From positions 1 to 6,181 of the forward strand of contig JAWVZU010000237.1 of assembly GCA_033722075.1 (NCBI GenBank): 6,181 nucleotides of DNA. Reading direction: 5' to 3'. Under the pieces are notes generated by a model. It was not told where the DNA came from and ran no database searches. It was given only the letters and a program-made list of their open reading frames with translations. The position numbers and the translations under genes are program-made. Below are positions 1 through 5,890 of the stretch, piece by piece (position 1 is the first letter of the stretch; each line of letters begins with the position of its first letter). Origin of the DNA: JAWVZU01 sp033722075 (GTDB lineage Bacteria; Pseudomonadota; Gammaproteobacteria; Xanthomonadales; SZUA-38).

Positions 1-1
1 A

Positions 2-106
2 AGCAGCCTCTCGTCCTACGGATCGGGGAGCACCGACCCGACCTGCCAGACCGGCTTTGAAAGCTTGGAATTGGAGTCATTTGTAGCGCGCCGCCACATT
101 CGCTGA
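2..106 (+). CDS. Possible C-terminal tail of an upstream gene (partial)
   Basis: An open frame enters from the left edge and ends at TGA 104-106, giving about 34 residues. It starts with a Ser/Gly-rich stretch (SSLSSYGSGS) and continues through TDPTCQTGFE to a short charged tail. Ser/Gly richness, a Cys and a GFE near the end would suit the tail of an exported protein. The GFE resembles the FADGFE at the end of the exported protein encoded at 274-1857. The last codons run into the start of the repeat copy at 83-209. The other two plus frames stop earlier, at 58-60 and 83-85. The stretch is too short to be certain it is coding, and I cannot name a product. Confidence 0.3.
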   Translation, partial: SSLSSYGSGSTDPTCQTGFESLELESFVARRHIR

Positions 107-209
107 CGGAAGAGTCAGCGCAAGCGAGCAGGATTCACATTCAGAAACGATCTGTCGCGTACCGATAGAATTCTGGGTGTCCGGGATTCTTATCTCCGGG
201 ATTCTTATC
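83..209 (+). repeat. Diverged copy C of the GTAG / GGGTGTCC repeat family
   Basis: This copy has the same order of parts as the two copies at 1899-2130: GTAG at 83-86, CCACATTCGCTGA at 93-105, a hairpin, an AGCGAGC block, then ATTCTGGGTGTCCGGGATT ending at 189. The middle is much more diverged than in the other copies. The hairpin is CGCTGAC (101-107) with GTCAGCG (114-120), a perfect 7-bp stem with a 6-nt loop. In the other copies the stem sits at the same place but reads TCGCTG/CAGCGA. The orientation matches the downstream copies, so the exported-protein gene lies between directly repeated copies. Confidence 0.6.
180..209 (+). repeat. Perfect 15-bp tandem duplication at the end of repeat copy C
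   Basis: TCCGGGATTCTTATC occurs at 180-194 and again, identical and adjacent, at 195-209. It duplicates the tail of the repeat copy. The downstream copies also carry their tail module twice, though with 21- and 23-nt periods, so iteration of this end seems to be a property of the family. Confidence 0.85.
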
Positions 210-210
210 G

Positions 211-259
211 CTTGCGAATGCGAACGGCGATAGGCAGAATCGGGTGAGCATTCGCCAAG
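211..259. other. Inverted repeat spanning the promoter of the exported-protein gene
   Basis: CTTGCGAATGC (211-221) is matched by its reverse complement GCATTCGCCAAG (248-259) with one extra C. The core GCGAATGC/GCATTCGC is a perfect 8-bp pair separated by 26 nt. The left arm covers the predicted -35 region and the right arm lies at and just after the predicted transcription start. It could be an operator with two half-sites or a DNA cruciform. It could also be chance, or an end of the neighbouring repeat. Pairing is directly visible; function is inferred. Confidence 0.45.
212..240 (+). promoter_or_regulatory. Candidate sigma-70-type promoter of the exported-protein gene
   Basis: TTGCGA (212-217) and CAGAAT (235-240) are separated by 17 nt. 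Each matches four of six consensus positions. Transcription would begin near 247, leaving a leader of about 27 nt before ATG 274. The hexamers are moderate matches, so this is a candidate by pattern only. Confidence 0.35.
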
Positions 260-261
260 GT

Positions 262-267
262 GAAAGG
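262..267 (+). promoter_or_regulatory. Ribosome binding site choosing ATG 274
   Basis: GAAAGG lies 6 nt before ATG 274, with AAGG just upstream at 257-260. The alternative in-frame GTG at 244 has only a weak purine stretch before it and would overlap the predicted promoter and transcription start. ATG 274 also places the signal peptide at the very N-terminus. Confidence 0.6.
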
Positions 268-273
268 CATCCT

Positions 274-1857
274 ATGTACGAGCGGGTTATCAGAGCGCTG
301 TCAGCGGCGGCTCTGGCGCTCGTCTCGGTTTCAGCCTTCAGCGGTGGTACGCCGGTCACAGAGACACTGATTTCCGGCCCGAGGAACGCGGATCCGCTGG
401 AGCTCGTCACCGTTGATCTTTCATGGCAGGGCGGTACGCCCCCCTTCCAGGTTGAACTCGACTATGGGCAGAACAATGCTCCACTGGTGCTGCCTACGAC
501 GGGACCCACGACGCAGAACAGCGTTTCATGGTCGTGGCGAAATTTTGATCCGGGCTTCGTGACGGTTCGTGCCACACTTATTGACGGCGAGGACACGCGC
601 GTACCTTTCGAAGCACACTATATGGTCTTCCGTACGGAGGGCCCCTACTACGTTCACGACTATCCCTACGTTGAATTCGACGGCGTCGATTGTTTTTCCA
701 ATCGGTCGCGACAAGAGAGTTTCAGTCTGAATCCCGAATTCGATCTCATGGAGAGCTTTATCGAGATCGTTGGAGAAAGTGACGCCGGCGGACCTGTCAT
801 CAACTGGCGCAATGAACAGGCGCCGACGCCGCCGTTCTTCATCGATGCCGTGGAAGTATTCGAACACCTCGCACCACCACCATCCGGTCCCCTGTACTAC
901 GGCATTCGGGAACGCTTTAGTGCCGAGGGTCTCCTGCCACCCCTGGCCTACGGGGACTACGACATTCCCGATACCCTGCAACTCGCTGACTCGTTGGACC
1001 CTGCTCCAGCGCTGGCGAGCGGCGAGGAGTATCGAATCCGCATGACCACGAGCGACGGTGGATGTGTCGGCTCGACGGCCGAGATGGTGCTGGAGCGTAA
1101 CCCGCCTGCGCTGGGGGTCGCCGACGGCGAGGTGGGGTTAGTGTCGGAATCGGACGGATTCGAGTTCAACGGCCTCTTCTTGCCGCCACGCGTCGAGACC
1201 AGACTCGAGACTGCGGCTCGACTCGGCGTCAAGAGCGAGGTACTGGTCTTCTGCCGCGCAGTTGCCGTTCGCCTGGCCATCGGCGCTGCCAGCAGTCGGT
1301 TGGAGGAACTCGAGGAGCGCTGCGCCAACGATAATCGCCTTTGCTCACACCATGTCGACGAAGCCTGGTGTGACCAAGCCGCCTACAGCTGCTCGGCCGT
1401 GGAACGATTCAAGGAGAAGATCGCATGGCGCCTGCTCTTTTCCGACAATAGCATTCTTGAAGCCAATCAACTCTGTCTGGAACATTATACGGAGACCTCC
1501 CTAAGCGCCGCCAAAACCCACAGCACGGAGCCGATTGTTATCGAGGCGCCGCTCGGGGTTGGCCAGTTAAGTATGGAGCCCGGGGTCAATACTGTCGTTC
1601 GCGGCTCCTTCGCCGAGGCGGCGCTTCCCGACGGGGGAACGGTCGAGGTCTGGGAGCTTGTCGATCCGCCGGTCGCCACGGAATTCGCGGCGCCGGATGG
1701 TCCTGTTCAGATCACACCCTATGCAACGCCGGACGCACCGATCATGCTGGAGTCGCGCTTCAGAATCCTGGTGCTCGAAACGGGCGAGACCGCCCTGCTG
1801 CCGCCGGACATGCTCTTCGCAGACGGTTTTGAGCAGTCCGCCAGCGTGCTTAGATAG
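274..1857 (+). CDS. Exported protein of unknown function with C-terminal FADGFE motif
   Basis: This 527-residue protein is not one I recognise. Residues 1-22 form a signal peptide: MYERVIR, then a hydrophobic stretch ALSAAALALVSVSAF, with cleavage likely around residues 20-24, so it is exported. Residues 25-125 look beta-rich and Ig- or PKD-like (LVTVDLSWQGGTPPFQVELDYG, broken by turns). Residues 307-405 are predicted helical and hold six of the eight cysteines (327, 350, 357, 366, 373, 401); the others are at 140 and 264. Eight cysteines fit disulfide bonding outside the cytoplasm. Residues 420-510 again look beta-rich. The protein ends in LFADGFE (514-520) plus seven residues. I recall similar endings on secreted proteins of Xanthomonadales relatives, possibly as a sorting tag. 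No catalytic motif is visible. The gene stands alone between repeat copies and has AT-rich patches (about 45% GC in 1441-1500) compared with the peptidase gene, hinting at different ancestry. An alternative start is GTG 244. Confidence 0.8.
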   Translation: MYERVIRALSAAALALVSVSAFSGGTPVTETLISGPRNADPLELVTVDLSWQGGTPPFQVELDYGQNNAPLVLPTTGPTTQNSVSWSWRNFDPGFVTVRATLIDGEDTRVPFEAHYMVFRTEGPYYVHDYPYVEFDGVDCFSNRSRQESFSLNPEFDLMESFIEIVGESDAGGPVINWRNEQAPTPPFFIDAVEVFEHLAPPPSGPLYYGIRERFSAEGLLPPLAYGDYDIPDTLQLADSLDPAPALASGEEYRIRMTTSDGGCVGSTAEMVLERNPPALGVADGEVGLVSESDGFEFNGLFLPPRVETRLETAARLGVKSEVLVFCRAVAVRLAIGAASSRLEELEERCANDNRLCSHHVDEAWCDQAAYSCSAVERFKEKIAWRLLFSDNSILEANQLCLEHYTETSLSAAKTHSTEPIVIEAPLGVGQLSMEPGVNTVVRGSFAEAALPDGGTVEVWELVDPPVATEFAAPDGPVQITPYATPDAPIMLESRFRILVLETGETALLPPDMLFADGFEQSASVLR

Positions 1858-1859
1858 CT

Positions 1860-1885
1860 TCTGACCCGAACTAATCCAGGTCAGA
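1860..1885 (+). terminator. Stem-loop just after the exported-protein gene
   Basis: TCTGACC (1860-1866) pairs perfectly with GGTCAGA (1879-1885) across a 12-nt loop, starting 2 nt after the stop codon. There is no T-run behind it, so it is not a standard intrinsic terminator. It may stabilise the 3' end of the transcript or assist termination. A 7-bp pair can also arise by chance. Confidence 0.3.
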
Positions 1886-1898
1886 CGTCAAAGCTCGG

Positions 1899-2006
1899 CT
1901 CCGTAGAGCACCACGACCTTCGCTGAAAACAGTGTCCAGCGAGCGTGTTCGCGTTTGGCGAGATTTCTGGGTGTCCGGGCTTTTGATCTGGCTGTCCGGG
2001 ATTTTG
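1899..2006 (+). repeat. Repeat copy A of the GTAG / GGGTGTCC family
   Basis: This copy of about 108 bp is repeated at 2020-2130 with a period of 121 bp and roughly 85-90% identity by eye. It begins with CGTAGAGC. The hairpin is TCGCTG (1920-1925) with CAGCGA (1937-1942). A 28-nt stretch at 1931-1958 is identical to 2053-2080. The tail module is present twice: CTGGGTGTCCGGGCTTTTG at 1967-1985 and a variant with CTGGCTGTCC and GGGATTTTG at 1988-2006. Both strands have short open frames through it, but the repeat structure argues that these are not genes. Confidence 0.85.
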
Positions 2007-2019
2007 CTTCCGCGGAACC

Positions 2020-2130
2020 CTTCGTAGAGCTCCACAACATTCGCTGAAAATGAGTGTCCAGCGAGCGTGTTCGCGTTTGGGCGAGATTCTGGGTGTCCGA
2101 GGTTTTGAAATCTGGGTGTCCGGGCTTTTG
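2020..2130 (+). repeat. Repeat copy B of the GTAG / GGGTGTCC family
   Basis: This second tandem copy starts 13 bp after copy A ends. It begins with CTTCGTAGAGC and carries the hairpin TCGCTG (2041-2046) with CAGCGA (2059-2064). It shares the identical 28-nt core at 2053-2080. The tail module appears at 2089-2107 and 2112-2130; the second is identical to the first tail of copy A. Differences from copy A are scattered substitutions and one- to two-base indels, as expected of an older tandem duplication or two independent insertions. It ends about 50 bp before the promoter of the peptidase gene. Confidence 0.85.
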
Positions 2131-2180
2131 GGGGATTGGGGTGGGCGGCGCTTCCTGCCGCTCGGTGATCACGGCAACAG

Positions 2181-2189
2181 TGGTAGAAT
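2181..2189 (+). promoter_or_regulatory. Extended -10 promoter of the tricorn-like peptidase gene
   Basis: TGGTAGAAT gives the extended -10 TG element (2181-2182) followed by TAGAAT (2184-2189, five of six consensus matches). No good -35 hexamer is visible at 16-18 nt upstream, which the TG element can compensate for. Transcription would begin near 2196, leaving a leader of about 30 nt. The promoter lies downstream of the repeat array, so the gene does not need read-through from the exported-protein gene. Confidence 0.5.
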
Positions 2190-2213
2190 CGACGCCCTTT
2201 GGGCTGATTACAC

Positions 2214-2217
2214 AAGG
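2214..2217 (+). promoter_or_regulatory. Ribosome binding site choosing ATG 2226
   Basis: AAGG lies 8 nt before ATG 2226, a normal spacing, but only 2 nt before the in-frame TTG at 2220. The ATG is therefore the better start and the protein loses just two residues, Met-Arg, compared with the longer reading. Confidence 0.6.
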
Positions 2218-2225
2218 TATTGCGC

Positions 2226-5200
2226 ATGCGCCTATTGGGCTTCCTTATTTCGCTGCTGGTTTTTCCGCTTCTCTCGCAGGCCGACACGCGCCTGCTGCGG
2301 TTTCCCGACATCCACGGTGATAAGGTCACCTTCGTTTACGCCGGGGACATCTACATCGCGCCCGTATCCGGCGGCGTGGCACAGCGGTTGACCTCGCACG
2401 AGGGAAGAGAGCTGTTTCCGAAGTTCTCGCCGGACGGCAGCCGCATCGCCTTCTCGGCCGAGTACAACGGGACCCGCCAGGTGTATGTGATGCCCGCGGC
2501 CGGCGGCGCGCCGCGCCAGCTGACCTGGTACAACGATGTGGGTGCCATGCCGCCGCGGGGCGGCTTCGACTATCGGGTGCTGGACTGGACGCCGGACGGG
2601 GAAAATGTGCTGGTTCGCGCCAACCGACTGCCCTGGGGCGAGCGCATGGGTCGCTATTACCTGGTCCCTGCAGATGGCGGCATGGAGCAGCCGCTGGAGA
2701 TTCCCGAGGCCGGCGGCGGCATGCTGTCTCCGGACGGCACCAAGGTGATCTACACGCCCATCGACCGCGAGTTCCGCACCTGGAAACGCTATCGCGGAGG
2801 GCGCGCCCAGGACGTCTGGATCTATGACCTGGAGAATAGCCGCTCCGAGCAGCTCACCACCGACCGCGCCACCGACAATCAGCCGCTTTGGGTCGGCGAG
2901 CATATCTACTACACATCGGATCGGGACTACACCTTGAACCTGTTCCGCCATGAACCGGCAGGCGAGCCGACAAAGGTCACCGACCACAGCGATTTCGACG
3001 TGCTGTGGCCCAGCGCCGGCCCGAACGCGATCGTCTACGAGAACGGCGGCTGGCTGTACCGCTTCAATCCCGCCAATGGTGCAACGAAAAAGCTCGAGAT
3101 CACGGTGACCGGCGACCTGCCGGGTCGCCTGCCGCATTTTGTAGACGCGGCGAAGTTCATCCAGTCCCAGGACATCTCGCCCGATGGCAAGCGTGCCGTG
3201 TTTGCTGCGCGGGGCGAGATATTCACGGTGCCGGCCACCGAAGGGCTGACGCGCAACGTCACCCGCACGCCGGCGGTTCGGGAGATCCACGTGACCTGGT
3301 CGCCGGACGGTCGCCACGTTGCCTACCTCTCGGATGCGACCGGGGAGTACGAATTGTATGTCGCCCCGCAAGATGGCACGGGTGAGCCGCGCCAGGTCAC
3401 GCGCGGTGGCAAGATCTGGCGCTTCCAGCCGGTATGGTCGCCGGACAGTCGCCTGCTCGCCTTCGGCGATACGGACCGGCGCCTGCAGGTGGTCGACGTC
3501 GAATCCGGACGGATCACCACCGCCGACCAGTCAGACTTCAACACCATCACCGACTACAGTTGGGCGCCGGACAGCCGACACCTGGCCTACACCAAGCAGA
3601 ACGAAGCGACCTTTGCCAGCGTGTGGATCTACGACCACGAGCGGGGCGAGACCCGCCAGCTGACCGCCGACGACAGCTTCGAGGCCAACCCCGTCTTCGA
3701 TCCCGAGGGCCGCTACCTCTACTTCCTCTCTTCGCGCGATTTCGACCTGACCTTCAGCTCGCTGGAGTTCAACTACCTGGTCACCGATTCCACGCGTGTC
3801 TACGCCGGCCTGCTGAACGCGGACCAGCCGGCCCTGCGTCGCCCGGAAAATGACGAGGTGTCCATCGGCGACGAAAAGCCGGCGGGCGAGAAAAATGAAA
3901 AGGCCAAGGAGGACGAAGACGAGGAGGTGGAATTGGTCATCGACTTCGAGGGCTTCGGAAGTCGTGTGGTGGCGCTGCAGGATGGCGGCTCGGACTATCG
4001 CGCCTTGTCCGCCAATGCAGCCGGCGTGTTCTACCTCGTAGGCCAGGGGGCCGAATCGACCCTGAAGTTCTTCGACCTGGAAAGCGAAGAGGAAAAGACG
4101 GTGCTCAAGGGCATCGCCGGCTACCAGCTCGCCGCCCGCGGCGAGAAGCTGTTGTTCCGGGCCGGTGAAAAATGGGGCATCGCGGATGCCAAGCCCGACC
4201 AGAAGTCCGACAAAGGGCACCTGGATTTCTCCGCCCTGGAGCTGAAGATCGATCCCAGGGTCGAGCGGGCCCAGATGTATGTCGATGCCTGGCGGATCCT
4301 GCGGGACTGGTTCTACGACCCGGGCATGCACGGCATGGACTGGGAGGCGGTGCGCGACAAATATCGCCCGCTGGTGGAGCACGTGGCCCATCGGGCGGAC
4401 CTCGATTACATCTTCGGCGAGATTGCCGGCGAGATGAATGCCGGCCATATCTATGTCCAGACCGGCGATCAGGCCGGCGTGGAACGCAAGGAGGGTGGAC
4501 TGCTGGGTGCAGAGTTCGAGAAGGCCGACGGCTATTTCCGCGTCGCGCGGATCTTCCCGGGCGAGCCCTGGCACGCAGCGTTCCGATCGCCACTGGCCGA
4601 ACCCGGGGTGGAGGTCTCGGTTGGTGATTACGTGCTGGCCGTGAACGGCGTCTCGTCGTCCACCGTGGAGAATTTCTACGAGTTGCTGGAGAACGCCGGC
4701 GGTGAGGTGGTAAGCCTGACCGTCAATGACTCGCCCCGCGAGCGTGGCGCCCGCGTGGTGATGGTACGGACCATCACTTCCGAGACCAACCTGCGCTACC
4801 TCGACTGGGTGGAGAGCCGGGCCCGTCGCGTCGACGAGCTGTCCGGGGGGCGCATCGGCTATGTCCACCTGCCGAACACGGCGGTGCCGGGGCAGCGCGA
4901 GCTGTTCAAGCGCTTCCTGCCGCAAACCGAGAAGGACGCCATGATCATCGACGATCGCTACAACGGCGGCGGCTTCATTCCCGACCGCATGATCGAGATC
5001 ATGGCACGCAAGCCGCTGAACTACTGGAAACGCCGTGGCACGCCGCCGCTCTCCACGCCGGTGTTCGCCCACGTCGGCCCGAAGGCCATGTTGATCAATG
5101 GACAATCCAGCTCCGGCGGCGATGCGCTTCCCTATTATTTCCGCAAGCTGGAACTTGGGCCGTTGATCGGAACCCGCACCTGGGGCGGGCTGATCGGTAT

Positions 5201-5462
5201 CTCCGGCAACCCGATGCTCGTCGACGGCGGCGGCATTCTTGCCTCGACCTTCCGTTTCATGGATACGGATGGCAACTGGGCCGTGGAAAACGAGGGCGTG
5301 GCACCGGATATCGAGGTCATCGATCGCCCTGAAGCCGTAGCGCGCGGGGAAGACCCGAGCCTGGACTATGCGGTGCGGTACCTGCTGGAGGAGTTGGAGA
5401 AGAACCCGCCCAGCGAGCCGGATGCACCGCCGGCGCCGACGGAGTTTCCGCCCGAGAGCTGA
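2226..5462 (+). CDS. Periplasmic tricorn-like serine peptidase (family S41)
   Basis: This 1078-residue protein matches the tricorn protease architecture, which degrades oligopeptides. A signal peptide (1-19, MRLLGFLISLLVFPLLSQA) with cleavage before DTRLL places it in the periplasm. Residues 24-520 hold TolB/WD40-like propeller blades, visible as repeated SPDG-type motifs (FSPDG 67, LSPDG 167, ISPDG 317, WSPDG 358, WSPDS 404, WAPDS 446). An acidic, Lys/Glu-rich linker (about 541-570) leads to a second propeller-like stretch to about 655. The helical C1 domain spans about 670-745, the PDZ domain about 755-850 (VGDYVLAVNG at 799-808), and the catalytic C2 domain about 855-1055. Compared with Thermoplasma tricorn (Ser745, His746, Ser965, Glu1023), the likely equivalents are Gly740, His741, Ser963 (in SSSGGDALPYYF) and Glu1021 (AVENEGVAPD). 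GTRTWGGLIGISG (982-994) is typical of the family. The C-terminal 20 residues are Pro-rich. Length is normal for the family and the gene appears intact and monocistronic. Confidence 0.95.
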   Translation: MRLLGFLISLLVFPLLSQADTRLLRFPDIHGDKVTFVYAGDIYIAPVSGGVAQRLTSHEGRELFPKFSPDGSRIAFSAEYNGTRQVYVMPAAGGAPRQLTWYNDVGAMPPRGGFDYRVLDWTPDGENVLVRANRLPWGERMGRYYLVPADGGMEQPLEIPEAGGGMLSPDGTKVIYTPIDREFRTWKRYRGGRAQDVWIYDLENSRSEQLTTDRATDNQPLWVGEHIYYTSDRDYTLNLFRHEPAGEPTKVTDHSDFDVLWPSAGPNAIVYENGGWLYRFNPANGATKKLEITVTGDLPGRLPHFVDAAKFIQSQDISPDGKRAVFAARGEIFTVPATEGLTRNVTRTPAVREIHVTWSPDGRHVAYLSDATGEYELYVAPQDGTGEPRQVTRGGKIWRFQPVWSPDSRLLAFGDTDRRLQVVDVESGRITTADQSDFNTITDYSWAPDSRHLAYTKQNEATFASVWIYDHERGETRQLTADDSFEANPVFDPEGRYLYFLSSRDFDLTFSSLEFNYLVTDSTRVYAGLLNADQPALRRPENDEVSIGDEKPAGEKNEKAKEDEDEEVELVIDFEGFGSRVVALQDGGSDYRALSANAAGVFYLVGQGAESTLKFFDLESEEEKTVLKGIAGYQLAARGEKLLFRAGEKWGIADAKPDQKSDKGHLDFSALELKIDPRVERAQMYVDAWRILRDWFYDPGMHGMDWEAVRDKYRPLVEHVAHRADLDYIFGEIAGEMNAGHIYVQTGDQAGVERKEGGLLGAEFEKADGYFRVARIFPGEPWHAAFRSPLAEPGVEVSVGDYVLAVNGVSSSTVENFYELLENAGGEVVSLTVNDSPRERGARVVMVRTITSETNLRYLDWVESRARRVDELSGGRIGYVHLPNTAVPGQRELFKRFLPQTEKDAMIIDDRYNGGGFIPDRMIEIMARKPLNYWKRRGTPPLSTPVFAHVGPKAMLINGQSSSGGDALPYYFRKLELGPLIGTRTWGGLIGISGNPMLVDGGGILASTFRFMDTDGNWAVENEGVAPDIEVIDRPEAVARGEDPSLDYAVRYLLEELEKNPPSEPDAPPAPTEFPPES

Positions 5463-5489
5463 CCCGGGCCGGCGCCGCTGGCCGGTATC

Positions 5490-5509
5490 GAGAGAGCGGG
5501 CGCTCTCTC
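5490..5509. terminator. Stem-loop between convergent genes, possible bidirectional terminator
   Basis: GAGAGAGC (5490-5497) pairs perfectly with GCTCTCTC (5502-5509) around a GGGC loop. It lies 28 nt after the peptidase stop and between that gene and the converging minus-strand pair, which suits a shared terminator. Neither strand has a T-run after the stem, so intrinsic termination is uncertain. A second weaker pair follows, CGGCCA (5537-5542) with TGGCCG (5555-5560). Confidence 0.4.
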
Positions 5510-5578
5510 AGAGATCGCGGTTGGTATGATGGTCCCCGGCCAGGCCGTGAGGAATGGCCGAAGTGAACAGGTTGGTCA

Positions 5579-5881
5579 TTAATCAGCCCCAGGCCCCGGA
5601 GCCGCGAGGCGGCTTCGAAGCTGCTGAATCAGCCGGTCCAGCTTGATCGAGAGGTCCGCCAGTTCTTCGTCCAGACCGTCCACGGCGACGGCGTGTGCAG
5701 CCAGCCGATTGCGCATGAGTTCGTCGTTCAATGCCGTGCTCAACATTGCCCGGGCCTGGTCGGGGCTTGGTGGAGTCCGCAGGTCAATTCCCTTGTCATA
5801 CAGCCCGATCTCGACTGCGCGTTCCTGCTGGGCGAGGTACATGTGGATGAGGATATCCTCATCTTCCTCGATCTCGTCCAT
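5579..5881 (-). CDS. Small acidic helical protein of unknown function
   Basis: This 100-residue protein is not one I recognise. It begins with a strongly acidic stretch (MDEIEEDEDILIHMYLAQQE) and has no signal peptide or membrane segment, so it is likely cytoplasmic. The middle (TPPSPDQARAMLSTALNDEL, 36-55) looks like a Pro-capped helix. The C-terminal part has leucines at 70, 74, 77, 81, 84 and 88, a regular 4-3 heptad pattern predicting a short coiled coil, so it probably forms a dimer or binds a partner. The start is ATG 5881-5879, only 9 nt after the stop of the upstream minus-strand gene and with a weak ribosome binding site (GTGG). Translational coupling and a shared transcript are therefore likely. 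It converges on the peptidase gene. Confidence 0.7.
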   Translation of the reverse strand: MDEIEEDEDILIHMYLAQQERAVEIGLYDKGIDLRTPPSPDQARAMLSTALNDELMRNRLAAHAVAVDGLDEELADLSIKLDRLIQQLRSRLAAPGPGAD

Positions 5882-5890
5882 CCACGAACG

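Noticed and set aside
141..410. Minus-strand 89-codon frame across repeat copy C and the start of the exported-protein gene
   Set aside because: It overlaps the signal peptide region of a better-supported gene and reads through the repeat (NPGDKNPGHPE is the 15-bp tandem translated).
1899..2130. CRISPR array or integron attC sites
   Set aside because: There are only two tandem units of about 110 bp with no unique equal-length spacers, and no attC core sites (GTTRRRY/RYYYAAC) or integrase are visible.
2220..2225. TTG 2220 as the peptidase start
   Set aside because: AAGG is only 2 nt away from it, whereas ATG 2226 has an 8-nt spacing.
1871..2329. Minus-strand open frames through the repeat array
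   Set aside because: They consist mainly of translated repeat units (recurring GHP/DTQ-like segments) and extend into the start of the peptidase gene; the repeats explain the open frames.
2232..3371. Long minus-strand open frame (379 codons) opposite the peptidase gene
   Set aside because: It lies wholly inside the well-supported tricorn-like gene, and its His/Arg/Val/Gly-rich composition is typical of antisense reading of GC-rich coding DNA.
3531..5105. Minus-strand open frame of 524 codons opposite the peptidase gene
   Set aside because: It is antisense to the catalytic half of the peptidase, with no domain resemblance; long antisense frames are expected at this GC content.
5554..5646. 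Plus-strand 30-codon frame starting ATGGCCGAAGTG
   Set aside because: AGGA is too close to the ATG, most of it is antisense to the minus-strand gene, and the product shows no recognisable feature.
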